A stretch of DNA of 64,000 nt from an uncultured Bacteroidales bacterium (GCA_900316965.1 ONEY01000006.1:20815-84814); one strand, 5' to 3'; counted from the first letter of the stretch, positions 36,883 through 45,937 are shown. Translations and numbers: made by a program. Notes: a model not told the origin generated them from the letters alone.

Positions 36883-37908
36883 ATGATAATACGCAGCAAG
36901 GCACCACTACGTTTAGGTTTGGCAGGAGGCGGCACCGATGTCTCCCCTTATTCAGACATATATGGCGGAGCCATTCTTAACGCAACAGTAGACATGTTTG
37001 CCTACACAACCATAGAGCCCACCAACGATGGGAAAGTTGTTTTCCTTGCGCCCGACAAACATCTAAGAGAGGAGTACTACGACGCAATGGAAGTCGACAC
37101 CGATGGCTATTTTGTTCTTCACAAGGGCGTTTACAATCGCATTGTGCGACAGTTCACCCATAAGCCTCTTTCGTTGAAGATAGCCTCATTTGTCGATGTT
37201 CCGGCAGGCAGTGGAATGGGCACATCATCCACCCTTGTGGTCAGCATCCTTGGCGCATATGTAGAATGGCTTAAGCTTCCCCTCGGAGAATACGACATCG
37301 CCCGCCTGGCATATGAGATAGAGCGCGTAGACCTTGGCCTAGCAGGAGGCAAACAGGATCAATATGCTGCGACTTTCGGCGGATTCAACTTCATGGAGTT
37401 TGTTGGCGACAACGTCATCGTCAACCCCCTCCGCATACGACAACGCTATCAAGACGAGCTATGCCACAACCTACTGCTTTACTATACTGACACTAGTCAC
37501 GTTAGTGCCGACATCATCAAGGAGCAACAGCAAAACGTTAAAGCCAAGAAGACCAACAGTATCGAGTCGATGCACAAACTCAAAGAGCAAGCTGTGCAGA
37601 TGAAAGAGGTGCTCCTTAAGGGAGACATAGACCGCATTGGTGAGATTCTTGACTTTGGATGGCAATACAAGAAGCAGATGGCAAAAAGTATCAGCAATCC
37701 ACGTATTGATTCAATATATGAAGCGGCACGCCAAGGCGGAGCCTCGGGAGGCAAGATAAGCGGCGCTGGCGGCGGCGGTTTTATGTTCTTCTATTGTCCT
37801 GGCCTCACGCGCCACAGCGTAGCCGATGCTCTAATGCAATTTGGAGGTGTCGTACACCGTTACGAATTTACAACCGAAGGCCTCAAAACATGGACAATGA
37901 AAGAGTAG
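36883..37908 (+). CDS. hddA: D-glycero-alpha-D-manno-heptose 7-phosphate kinase (GHMP kinase)
   Basis: The 341-residue GHMP kinase reads APLRLGLAGGGTDVSPYSD at its start. The ATP-binding motif is DVPAGSGMGTSSTLVVSI near residue 105, and motif 3 is KISGAGGGGFMFFYC near residue 290. This is the HddA branch, which phosphorylates heptose 7-phosphate at C1 on the way to GDP-D-glycero-alpha-D-manno-heptose. The neighbouring gmhA and hddC genes strengthen this over other GHMP kinases. A fucokinase-like alternative is less likely. Confidence 0.85.
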   Translation: MIIRSKAPLRLGLAGGGTDVSPYSDIYGGAILNATVDMFAYTTIEPTNDGKVVFLAPDKHLREEYYDAMEVDTDGYFVLHKGVYNRIVRQFTHKPLSLKIASFVDVPAGSGMGTSSTLVVSILGAYVEWLKLPLGEYDIARLAYEIERVDLGLAGGKQDQYAATFGGFNFMEFVGDNVIVNPLRIRQRYQDELCHNLLLYYTDTSHVSADIIKEQQQNVKAKKTNSIESMHKLKEQAVQMKEVLLKGDIDRIGEILDFGWQYKKQMAKSISNPRIDSIYEAARQGGASGGKISGAGGGGFMFFYCPGLTRHSVADALMQFGGVVHRYEFTTEGLKTWTMKE

Positions 37909-37944
37909 ACATTCTATTTATTACCACATTACCATACCAATAAT

Positions 37945-38697
37945 ATGAAACGAGGCAAAAGAATATGCAATGCGCTTAAGGCTGTGCGGCGGCACATAGC
38001 TGACGAGAACGGCATAGAGCTGAATCAAGCCGAGTGCAAGCATACGGGCGATTGTCTTGGCACCTGTCCCAAATGCGAGGCCGAAGCGCGCTATCTTGAA
38101 CATACGCTGATGCGTCATGTGACTGCCGGCCAGGCAGCTACAATCGCAGGTCTTACATTGTCGCTGGCCGCATGCGGCGGTACGGCAGAACCTATACTGA
38201 GCATAGATACGCCTCTCGACACAATTCCTGCAGACACCACCGGTGTCACTGACACTATCGTGAACGACAACACAGACATTCCTATACCTGGAATTGATGA
38301 ATCTCTTGGCGTAATAGAATCAGACTTACCAGACACACCAGACACATCCGCCATAGAAGAGGATGATGAATTGTTGGGTGTTATAATAGAAGAATCCCCA
38401 TCATTCCCTGGCGGAGAGGAGGCATTGTACGATTTCATCAACAATAATCTACACTATCCCGAAGCCGCATGCGAAGCAAACGTTTCCGGTACTGTTGTAG
38501 TGTGCTTTGCTGTAGAGACTGACGGCACGATTAGCAATGTGCGAATAATGCGTGATTTAGGATACGGCTGTGGAGAAGAGGCCGTACGTCTGGTCAAGTT
38601 GATGCCAAAATGGAATCCCGGCAAACAAGAAGGAATAATAGTGCGCACAGAATTCTCACTCCCTGTCAGATTTATTCCCAACCAAAATCCCGACTAA
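37945..38697 (+). CDS. TonB-like protein with cytoplasmic-type Cys-rich N-domain
   Basis: The 250-residue protein has three parts. Residues 1-58 are basic and carry five cysteines (C8, C31, C37, C41, C44, the last four as ECKHTGDCLGTCPKCEAEAR) that could bind zinc. Residues 64-77 are hydrophobic (AATIAGLTLSLAAC), a short membrane segment that also looks like a lipobox. An acidic, Asp/Thr/Pro-rich linker follows to about residue 145. A TonB C-terminal domain (PSFPGGEEALYDFINNNLHY to FSLPVRFI) completes it. The TonB domain energises outer-membrane receptors. The gene lies between hddA and gmhA, an unexpected place for a TonB protein. Confidence 0.8.
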   Translation: MKRGKRICNALKAVRRHIADENGIELNQAECKHTGDCLGTCPKCEAEARYLEHTLMRHVTAGQAATIAGLTLSLAACGGTAEPILSIDTPLDTIPADTTGVTDTIVNDNTDIPIPGIDESLGVIESDLPDTPDTSAIEEDDELLGVIIEESPSFPGGEEALYDFINNNLHYPEAACEANVSGTVVVCFAVETDGTISNVRIMRDLGYGCGEEAVRLVKLMPKWNPGKQEGIIVRTEFSLPVRFIPNQNPD

Positions 38698-38751
38698 ACA
38701 TACTATATTGTACAACCACACGTTAACAAGATACACCAACATTCCTTCAAT

Positions 38752-39333
38752 ATGAATCCTAGAATATCAGAATCTATAGCACAAAGCATCGCCGCCAAAC
38801 AAGCGATACTGTCCGACAACGACTTTCTTGCCCGCATCGAGAAGGCTGCCGATATGATTATCAACTCACTCAAGGACGGCGGCAAAATACACTTCTGCGG
38901 CAATGGAGGCAGCGCCGCCGACGCACAGCACCTCGCTGCAGAACTTAGCGGCCGTTTCTATTACGACAGACCTCCTCTTAACGCCGAAGCCCTTCACTGC
39001 AACACCTCATATCTCACCGCTGTTGGCAACGACTATGGCTACGAGCATATCTTTGCCCGCCTGCTGCGGGGCACAGGACACAAAGGCGACGTCCTAATCG
39101 GCATCAGCACTTCAGGCAACTCCAAGAATATTATTGAAGCCTACAATGTTTGCAAACAAATGGGGATCACTACAATCTCGCTTACCGGCGCCACTGGTGG
39201 AAAAATGAAAGATATCTCCGACCTACTCCTCAATGTTCCCAGCAACGACACTCCACGCATACAGGAAAGCCATATTATGATTGGTCACATAATTTGCGAG
39301 CTTGTCGAATCGGCCATGTTTCCCAAACAATAA
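38752..39333 (+). CDS. gmhA: Sedoheptulose 7-phosphate isomerase
   Basis: This SIS-fold enzyme converts sedoheptulose 7-phosphate to D-glycero-D-manno-heptose 7-phosphate, the first committed step of ADP- or GDP-heptose synthesis. FCGNGGSAADAQHLAAELSG near residue 50, LIGISTSGNSKNI near residue 115 and the metal-binding tail HIMIGHIICELVE near residue 175 all match GmhA. At 193 residues it is the usual length. hddC follows directly, its ATG 11 bases after the stop. Confidence 0.92.
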   Translation: MNPRISESIAQSIAAKQAILSDNDFLARIEKAADMIINSLKDGGKIHFCGNGGSAADAQHLAAELSGRFYYDRPPLNAEALHCNTSYLTAVGNDYGYEHIFARLLRGTGHKGDVLIGISTSGNSKNIIEAYNVCKQMGITTISLTGATGGKMKDISDLLLNVPSNDTPRIQESHIMIGHIICELVESAMFPKQ

Positions 39334-39343
39334 CAAGCTACCT

Positions 39344-40030
39344 ATGGAGGCAATAATCCTTGCTGGCGGTTTCGGCACACGCCTGCGCAGCGTTGTCAGC
39401 GACGTTCCCAAGCCTATGGCTCCCGTCAAAGGCGGACGGCCATTTCTTGAGCTGCTTTTGGACGAACTTGCATTATACAATTTCACCCACATAGTGCTCT
39501 CTACAGGATACATGCACGAGACCATCGAGAACCATTTTGGCAGCCATTACAAAGACATACAAATATCCTACGCTGTCGAAAACGAGCCTCTTGGCACAGG
39601 TGGAGGTATGCGCAACGCCATAGAGAAATGCCACGAAAAAGAGGTCGTTGTACTTAATGGTGACACACTATTCCGCATCAACTACGATGACCTCATCAAC
39701 TTTTATCACAGTCACCCAACCAGACTTGCCGTAGTATTGCGTATGGTTGAAGACACTGCACGTTACGGATCTGTCACAACAGACTGTTGCGACCGTATTT
39801 GCCGTTTTACAGAGAAAAACAGTGCCGGAGGCGCAGGAACCATCAACGGCGGCATATACATGCTTGACCGCAGCCTTCTCGAAGAGCACCCTCTAGGAGA
39901 GAGCTTCTCTTTTGAAAAAGAAATTTTGCAAAAACAATTCTGCAAAGAGGATTTTTACGCCTACGCCTCAGGCGCCTTCTTCCTCGACATCGGCATTCCC
40001 GAAGACTACATGAAAATCAGAAACTACTAA
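39344..40030 (+). CDS. hddC: D-glycero-alpha-D-manno-heptose 1-phosphate guanylyltransferase
   Basis: This nucleotidyltransferase has the Rossmann signature EAIILAGGFGTRLRSVVSDV followed by PKPMAPVKGGRPFLELLL, then LGTGGGMRNAIE and VVLNGDTLF. I start at the ATG at 39344, directly before the signature. A longer frame from 39302 would begin inside gmhA. In this context it most likely makes GDP-heptose from heptose 1-phosphate and GTP. Without the neighbours one could only say sugar nucleotidyltransferase. It is convergent with the M16 gene, with six bases between the stops. Confidence 0.85.
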   Translation: MEAIILAGGFGTRLRSVVSDVPKPMAPVKGGRPFLELLLDELALYNFTHIVLSTGYMHETIENHFGSHYKDIQISYAVENEPLGTGGGMRNAIEKCHEKEVVVLNGDTLFRINYDDLINFYHSHPTRLAVVLRMVEDTARYGSVTTDCCDRICRFTEKNSAGGAGTINGGIYMLDRSLLEEHPLGESFSFEKEILQKQFCKEDFYAYASGAFFLDIGIPEDYMKIRNY

Positions 40031-40036
40031 TAAGCG

Positions 40037-41320
40037 TCAGTCTTTCCGTCCTACTGTTACTACCGTCATCTCTTCCGGAGCGAAGATTTTCGCGGCAAGC
40101 GACTGTATTTTTTCCGGCGTTATTGCGTGAGGGCTTTCTGGCGTCAGCACGTCAAAATAGTTGTCAGTGAAGCTCTCTGTTATTCCATTTGTCAACATCT
40201 GACAGAAACGCTCGCTGCGCTCAAAGATACCATCAATGCTGCGCATAAAGTCACCCAGCATACAATTGCGAACCAAGTCAAGCTCGTCGGCAGACACAAG
40301 TTCGGAACTCAGTTTGTCAAGTTCAACACGGATATCCTTCAACGCCATTTCAGCCACATCGGCACCAACATCGGAAACAATGAAAAAAGTAATACTACCT
40401 TTAGAAACATGTGTCTGAGAGTAGATACCATAAGTATATCCCTTATCCTCTCGTATCGAACTCATCAGCCTAGAGCCAAAATAACCACCCAACAAAGTAT
40501 TAAGCACCATAAATTTAGAATAATCCACATCATTCCAATTATAAGGCAGCAAACGTCCAATACGCAGCGTTGTCTGAACAGCGTTGGGCAAAAAACCATT
40601 AATTCTAGCCCCACAGGTCCCCATTGGCTGCGGAAGCACAATGTCGGCAGGCGCTACATATTTCTTTTGAGCGAAGATGTTCTCTATACTCTTCAAATCC
40701 TTGTCGGTGACATTGCCAGCGGCAACGATAGTCATACTTTCAGGGGAATGATACAGTTTATGGAAAGCAGAGACATCGGCAACATTGAGCAAGTCTATAT
40801 CTTCAGGTGTGGCAAATGTGCCCAGAGGATGATTATCGCCATAAAGTAACGCATAAAATTCGTTGCGTGCCACAAAAGAAGTTTGCTGCATGTGAGTCAA
40901 CAACTCTTGCTTTCTCTTGCCAATGTAAACCATGAATTCTTTCTCATCATAGACAGGCTCGGTGATAATCTCATAGAGCATGGGCAGCAATTCGTCGAGA
41001 TAGCGCGACAAAGTATATACAGTTATCGTGGCAGATACCGCGTCGTTGCTCTTTTCGACCACAATGCCACGAAAATCCATAAACTCAGCTATCTGCTGTG
41101 CAGTGTGCTTACTAGTGCCCTCTGTTAGCAGTTGGATAGCCGACGCAGACTGCATTTTTTTATCTTGCAACACAGTGCCCGCATTAAATATGAAATCTAG
41201 TTTCACCAATTCAGTACCTCTATCTGGGAAATAATAGAGAGTTTGACCATTGGTCATCACAAATTTCTGTGGTTCCAAACCACTTCTGTCTATATCTTGT
41301 GGGGTTAGTGTGTCTTTCAT
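40037..41320 (-). CDS. M16-family peptidase homologue lacking the zinc motif
   Basis: The 427-residue protein has the two-lobed M16 fold of a processing-peptidase subunit. The N-lobe begins near MTNGQTLYYFPDRGTELVKL. The C-lobe carries the substrate-side REDKGYTYGIYS motif near residue 300. The HxxEH zinc motif, which should lie near residue 62, is replaced by AIQLLTEGT, so the protein cannot bind zinc in the usual way and is probably non-catalytic. In other bacteria such inactive subunits pair with an active M16 protein encoded next door, but none is adjacent. Active partners may lie elsewhere, or the protein may be a binding scaffold. No signal peptide is visible. Confidence 0.85.
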   Translation of the reverse strand: MKDTLTPQDIDRSGLEPQKFVMTNGQTLYYFPDRGTELVKLDFIFNAGTVLQDKKMQSASAIQLLTEGTSKHTAQQIAEFMDFRGIVVEKSNDAVSATITVYTLSRYLDELLPMLYEIITEPVYDEKEFMVYIGKRKQELLTHMQQTSFVARNEFYALLYGDNHPLGTFATPEDIDLLNVADVSAFHKLYHSPESMTIVAAGNVTDKDLKSIENIFAQKKYVAPADIVLPQPMGTCGARINGFLPNAVQTTLRIGRLLPYNWNDVDYSKFMVLNTLLGGYFGSRLMSSIREDKGYTYGIYSQTHVSKGSITFFIVSDVGADVAEMALKDIRVELDKLSSELVSADELDLVRNCMLGDFMRSIDGIFERSERFCQMLTNGITESFTDNYFDVLTPESPHAITPEKIQSLAAKIFAPEEMTVVTVGRKD

Positions 41321-41396
41321 CGTGCTCTATACAGATTGTTTTAGATATAAATCGATAGTTAGCTTTTATTTATACAGACTAGCATCTCTACCAGAC

Positions 41397-43964
41397 TCAG
41401 AATGTCACTGTTATTTTGAAATTAAGTTGGCGAGCTGTGAGGTAGTTAGGCACCGGATAGTACTGATTGGCGTAGTCGGAAACCCAAGTATAGGCCACCA
41501 CGTTCTTGTAGTCGAAGAGATTGAACACTTCAACAGAAAGCAGAACATCGTCGACATAACGCATAAGCCAGCTGTCACGCAGCTTGGGGAAATGAGAAAG
41601 CTGCAGAGTGTTGCCCCAATCCACACGAAAGTAGGCGGGATAGTAGTGCGACTGAGAAAAATCACGCTGTGTGGGATAGGTAAACGACATGCCACTACCT
41701 GCTATTAAACTTAGCGACATACGCCAGAATGGCACCGATGGTACATAGTCTTGGAAAAAAAGCTTGAAACTAATACGTTGGTCTGCAGGACGAGCTATCC
41801 AATCAAAATCGTCACCATCAATATTCTGCTGAGTCTTCATAAGCGACAGCGACGCCCATGACTCCAACCCTTCAACGACCTCGCCGCTAAGTCTCAATGA
41901 CAATCCCGCAGCATACCCAACCGCATTATTTTCAGCATCATAACGAATTCTAAGATTATCAATGCGATAAGCAATAAGGTCTGATATATATTTATAATAG
42001 ACGTCGGCGGTGAATTTAAACGGACTATTGCCAATATGGAAATTCCAATCCATGGTTCCCATAGCCTGATAGGAACGTTGCGGAAGAGCGTTATGGTTGA
42101 GTTCACCGTTGTCGTAACGGAACTCCCTATACAATGGCGCCTGGCTATAAATGCCAGCAGCCAAACGAAAAAGAATGTTACGTCTCCACTGAGGTTTATA
42201 GTTGAAACTCAGACGAGGTGATATGAACAGATGACTGTTATGATCAGCGTCATTGTTTGCCGTTGCCGTCAGCGCATAGTTAGAGACATTGCCAGACAAA
42301 GTATCTCCTCCAAAATAAACATCGTACCAATGAGCTCTTACTCCAGCGACAAAAGAGAAGAGGTCGCCTCTGTCGTTATAAAAGTCAACATTGCGCTGTA
42401 CAAAAGCAGTAAGCCTTGACGACGACACCGCGTGGTTAGCTCTGCAATATAGTTGAAGTATCGGCGTTAAAGGCATATTGCTATCATTGCCAGGCAACGG
42501 CAGTACCGTTGGCAGGGCAAAGCCCGATGAGTCAACAAGCTTCCATTCTTTCATGCGGTCGCGGAATTGCTCATGCTGCAATTTCAAGCCCCAGTTCCAG
42601 TTGCCAAGGGCAGCATAGTTGGTACCCTGCACCTCGGCAGCAAAAATATTAGTCTTCAAATTGTTGCGTGCATGTTCCAAAAAAGACCCTATTCCACGGT
42701 CGAAACGCTCCGTCTCTCCATTTTCATCATAATTGCCGACATTGAGCTCATAAAGCATATACTGGCTAAGGATGTCGTAGCTTTCGTTTTCACGATTGCC
42801 TTGAAAGGAACATGTCCACCTAAGTTTGAAGTCGTCATTGGGATGGTAGTCTGCCGACAAAGCTGCCAGCGTAGTTGTATAGCTGTCGCTTTCTTCTCCC
42901 TCATAGTAAACCTCAAACTGCATTGCTTCGTTGAAGCCACCAAAGGTGGTAGTCTGCGATTCCGGTATCAGCCCATAAATGTTGCGAGAAACCATCATGA
43001 GTAGATGTAAGTCTAGAGCATCATTCACCTTATAGGACAAAAGTGACTGCATATCGCTATATGAAGTTGTGTAGTTGCCCTTGGTGTCTAGTGAGCCGAA
43101 AAGATACCTGTTAGAATGCTGACGGAGGCCCAAGGAATAGGAGAATTTCTTGCCTGCCAGTCCTTTCAACGACAAAGAAGCGCCAAGAAATGAAGCCGAC
43201 ACTTTTCCTTTCACATCATGTATAAAACCCGTCGTCGAGTCGCCATATGCGGGAGGATTGGAATAGACAAGGTCGAGGACCGAAGCCATGCGGTCGCCAT
43301 AGGTGGCATCAAAGCCTCCTGGCGAAAACAAGATATGATCCACCATATCGGGATTAATCATTGATGTACCTTCCTGCTGTCCATTGCGGACAAGGAGAGG
43401 TCTATATACCTCCACATGATTGATATACACAAGATTCTCATCAAATGACCCTCCTCGTACCGAGTACTGTGACGACATCTCGTTATTCGAGCTCACATCG
43501 GGCAGGGTTTTAAGTAAAGATTCAACACCCGACTGCGGTCCCACATATCGTTCCAAGCGTTCCACGTCGATGGCGGTGAAAGTTGTTGTCCTCGACCTCT
43601 CTTCTGTTATTTGAACAGGACCGAGCTGCCTAGCCGACTCCTTCAGGCGAAATGTGATTGCAGTCGTAGTTCCACCATTCTGACACAAAACCGTATCCTT
43701 GGTGGTATAGCCCAAATAACTCACCTCGATCCTGATACTACTGTCGGCAGGCAATTCCAGCTTAAAATGGCCGTTCATATCGCACACGGCACCCTTTACA
43801 GGCTGCAAACTTACCGCCGCGACATGGGCTCCCGCCAGAGGCTTGCCGTCATACGACAACACGCGACCGCGAAAGCTGACCACGCCCTGTGCTGCCACAT
43901 TAACAGTGGCTATCACTGCAAGGATAAAAAAGAGTAGACGAATGTTTGCGCACTTTAATTTCAC
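41397..43964 (-). CDS. TonB-dependent outer-membrane receptor
   Basis: The 855-residue protein is predicted to start at GTG (complement 43962-43964), with a signal peptide ending NVAAQ. A carboxypeptidase-regulatory-like domain follows (about residues 27-110, GRVLSYDGKPLAGAHVAAVS). Then come a plug domain (about 120-230, GVESLLKTLPDVSSNNEMSS, SVRGGSFDENLVYINHV) and a beta-barrel ending in aromatic strand signatures (LNFKITVTF). This is the usual Bacteroidota TonB-dependent receptor without an adjacent SusD. The substrate is not evident. Upstream is a region rich in inverted repeats (44078-44129) that may carry regulatory sites. Confidence 0.93.
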   Translation of the reverse strand: MKLKCANIRLLFFILAVIATVNVAAQGVVSFRGRVLSYDGKPLAGAHVAAVSLQPVKGAVCDMNGHFKLELPADSSIRIEVSYLGYTTKDTVLCQNGGTTTAITFRLKESARQLGPVQITEERSRTTTFTAIDVERLERYVGPQSGVESLLKTLPDVSSNNEMSSQYSVRGGSFDENLVYINHVEVYRPLLVRNGQQEGTSMINPDMVDHILFSPGGFDATYGDRMASVLDLVYSNPPAYGDSTTGFIHDVKGKVSASFLGASLSLKGLAGKKFSYSLGLRQHSNRYLFGSLDTKGNYTTSYSDMQSLLSYKVNDALDLHLLMMVSRNIYGLIPESQTTTFGGFNEAMQFEVYYEGEESDSYTTTLAALSADYHPNDDFKLRWTCSFQGNRENESYDILSQYMLYELNVGNYDENGETERFDRGIGSFLEHARNNLKTNIFAAEVQGTNYAALGNWNWGLKLQHEQFRDRMKEWKLVDSSGFALPTVLPLPGNDSNMPLTPILQLYCRANHAVSSSRLTAFVQRNVDFYNDRGDLFSFVAGVRAHWYDVYFGGDTLSGNVSNYALTATANNDADHNSHLFISPRLSFNYKPQWRRNILFRLAAGIYSQAPLYREFRYDNGELNHNALPQRSYQAMGTMDWNFHIGNSPFKFTADVYYKYISDLIAYRIDNLRIRYDAENNAVGYAAGLSLRLSGEVVEGLESWASLSLMKTQQNIDGDDFDWIARPADQRISFKLFFQDYVPSVPFWRMSLSLIAGSGMSFTYPTQRDFSQSHYYPAYFRVDWGNTLQLSHFPKLRDSWLMRYVDDVLLSVEVFNLFDYKNVVAYTWVSDYANQYYPVPNYLTARQLNFKITVTF

Positions 43965-44077
43965 TCGTCTATAACGGCTTTCTCAAATCTTTATTGTTAT
44001 AACGTACAATAAAAAAAACAATACTGCGTTAAAAAAAAATTACAAATTCAACCTCAACATTAACCAATAAAGCAAAA

Positions 44078-44129
44078 GCTGAATGAAAAACATTAGTTAA
44101 CAATGTAAAAAGTTACCTTTACATTCAGC
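44078..44129. repeat. Nested inverted repeats between a receptor gene and a secreted-protein gene
   Basis: GCTGAATG (44078-44085) pairs with CATTCAGC (44122-44129). Between them lie an internal palindrome ACATTAGTTAACAATGT (44090-44106) and a TGTAAA/TTTACA pair (44104-44123). The octamer CCAATAAA is repeated directly on the two flanks (about 44064 and 44129). It sits between the TonB-dependent receptor gene (minus) and the 44258 gene (plus). The set looks like a regulatory or mobile-element-derived structure; no transposase is present. Confidence 0.5.
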
Positions 44130-44257
44130 CAATAAAACACAACAATCTACGCTGCCCAAATTATTTACAATCAAAATAACATACATTCCATCGATAACTA
44201 TCAACAAAAACACTCCAGCAAGCAAACACCCAATTTAACCAAAACAATTATATTAAT

Positions 44258-44749
44258 ATGCGTTTTCGCCTTCTTCTCATCATAGTATCGATTTTATTTT
44301 CGACAACGCTCAAAGCACAAAACCTATCCCTCACTTTTACCTCGGTCACCGATGCCAAATTCTTCCTTTATGTCAATGGTGTCTTGCAGAACCAGCAATC
44401 CAAAGGTATGGTAACCGTCAAAGGCTTAGAATCGAAAGAATACCACATAAGAGTTGTCATCGACGACCCATACGAAGTTGCATCAACACTAACAATAAAA
44501 CCCGACAGCAAAAATAGCGAGTACACCGTACGTTTCAACGCTGTTAGAGAGCGTGTTTATGTAAAGCCCGCATCACGTCCTCGCAAAGGTGACGAAGAAG
44601 AATGGCACCCCTCAGAGTCAGAATCGTCGGTTCCTGCGACAAACAACGCCAAGCCCAAACGCAAGCACACAACCCTTCTGCCCGACAATATGCAGGACAC
44701 AGCAACACAACGTGTAATGAACCACATCCGTCAACAATCACACGAATAG
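44258..44749 (+). CDS. Small exported protein with DUF4476-like N-domain
   Basis: The 163-residue protein has a signal peptide (RLLLIIVSILFSTTLKA-QN) and a beta-sandwich-like segment (LTFTSVTDAKFFLYVNGVLQ, KGLESKEYHIRVVIDDPY). That segment resembles the N-terminal module found before DUF4476 in other Bacteroidota proteins; the DUF4476 part itself is absent. The C-terminal third is basic and disordered (residues about 110-150: SRPRKGDEEEW, KPKRKHTTLL). The MORN-repeat gene follows 69 bases later on the same strand. No function can be assigned. Confidence 0.65.
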   Translation: MRFRLLLIIVSILFSTTLKAQNLSLTFTSVTDAKFFLYVNGVLQNQQSKGMVTVKGLESKEYHIRVVIDDPYEVASTLTIKPDSKNSEYTVRFNAVRERVYVKPASRPRKGDEEEWHPSESESSVPATNNAKPKRKHTTLLPDNMQDTATQRVMNHIRQQSHE

Positions 44750-44818
44750 ACATATCAGAAATAATTATCACAATATTACCATTCTTTCTTTACTTTAGAC
44801 AACAAAAAAAAACATCTC

Positions 44819-45835
44819 ATGAAATACAGATTAATCATTATTTCACTCTTACTTTTGGGTTTTGCATGCAACGCCCAAAACAAAATAGACAAACAAGGTC
44901 GCCGTCAAGGCAAATGGATTAAAACCGACAAAGATGGCAGTCGCATTTTTGAAGGCACATTTCAAGACGGCAAAGAGGTTGGCGTATTCAACTACTACTA
45001 TCCCGACGGGACACTGAAGATACGCAACACCTTCACCGTCCCTGGTCGCTACTGCCGCCACGAAGCCTACGACCAGAAGGGGCACCTCCTCGCTGACGGA
45101 TATTACGACCAAAAGAATCGCGACAGTGTATGGCATTTCTACAACGAAGACGGCAAGGTGATCAAAGTCACCTCCTATCGTATGGGTATCAAACAAGGTC
45201 GACAAGTAATCTTCAACGCAAAAGGCGATACCGCCGAGGTCTCGGGATGGAAAGACAACCATCGTAACGGTCGCTGGTGGAAACGTATTGGCGACAAAGG
45301 CTACATTACTGGCTACTATGTCAATGGCGGAATACATGGTCGTTTGGTGGAATATGGTGAAGACGGAAACATGATACGTGAAGGATTCTACAACAATGGT
45401 GCCAGACATGGCCAAAACAGGATTTATGAAGCTGGCAAGCTCGTTGTTGACGAGATGTGGAATAACGACCTCCTTGCAGAGCGCAAGATACTGCTGCACG
45501 CCCCTGCCGAACGCTGGGTATCGGTCTTTGAAATCGCCTACTTCATGCCTAAGGGCTCGTTTGGAACCAATGTTTACCTTTCCGATGGCACAAAACTCAC
45601 CTGCAGCGACAGTCCCGAAATCATTAACGAACGTGTAGGCAGCGACAATTTTGTCATCGTTGACCGACGCTACCGTATCATTGCTAACAAAAACAGCGTT
45701 GTTGGCATTACCAAAGACTCTGAAGGACGCAATATCCTGGAACTTTCTCCCAAATCGCCTTTCACCGTTTTCCCGGACGAAGAGTGTTTAAAACTTGTAA
45801 AATCGTTAAAACGCCCTGACGCTTTGGACGAATAG
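44819..45835 (+). CDS. Exported MORN-repeat (YwqK-like) protein
   Basis: The 338-residue protein has a signal peptide (IIISLLLLGFACNA-QN) and about eight MORN_2-type repeats of roughly 23 residues in residues 25-220 (RRQGKWIKTDKDGSRIFEGT, GVFNYYYPDGTLKIRNT, GQNRIYEAGKLVVDEMW). This is the fold shared with proteins annotated as the YwqK antitoxin family. The C-terminal third (from about residue 230) is a distinct domain that I do not recognise. The repeats suggest membrane or protein binding in the envelope. The stop is followed directly by the convergent small-RNA terminator. Confidence 0.8.
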   Translation: MKYRLIIISLLLLGFACNAQNKIDKQGRRQGKWIKTDKDGSRIFEGTFQDGKEVGVFNYYYPDGTLKIRNTFTVPGRYCRHEAYDQKGHLLADGYYDQKNRDSVWHFYNEDGKVIKVTSYRMGIKQGRQVIFNAKGDTAEVSGWKDNHRNGRWWKRIGDKGYITGYYVNGGIHGRLVEYGEDGNMIREGFYNNGARHGQNRIYEAGKLVVDEMWNNDLLAERKILLHAPAERWVSVFEIAYFMPKGSFGTNVYLSDGTKLTCSDSPEIINERVGSDNFVIVDRRYRIIANKNSVVGITKDSEGRNILELSPKSPFTVFPDEECLKLVKSLKRPDALDE

Positions 45836-45867
45836 AAAAAAACCTGGACGATACCACATCGTCCAGG
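45836..45867 (-). terminator. Minus-strand intrinsic terminator of the candidate small RNA
   Basis: A perfect ten-base stem (CCTGGACGAT at 45843-45852, complement at 45858-45867) with a five-base loop is followed on the minus strand by seven T (45836-45842 complement). On the plus strand there is no T run, so it does not suit the MORN gene. It fits a minus-strand transcript arriving from the promoter at 45938-45968. Confidence 0.75.
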
Positions 45868-45931
45868 ATCACATTAAACACTATTACAAAATCCAAAAAT
45901 TTCTTCAAAACACTAAATCTCTTAGTGATTT
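45836..45931 (-). ncRNA. Candidate small RNA of about 95 nucleotides
   Basis: A perfect promoter (TTTG-N19-TATTTTTG, 45938-45968) is followed, within about 95 bases on the same strand, by a strong intrinsic terminator (45836-45867). No open reading frame of usable size starts between them. The 5' part of the predicted transcript can form a CACTAA/TTAGTG hairpin around 45908-45927. The 3' hairpin with its U tail would resemble that of many small RNAs. The transcript runs against the 3' end of the MORN gene and ends right at its stop codon. The exact 5' end is inferred from the promoter. Confidence 0.55.
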
Positions 45932-45937
45932 CGTTTG

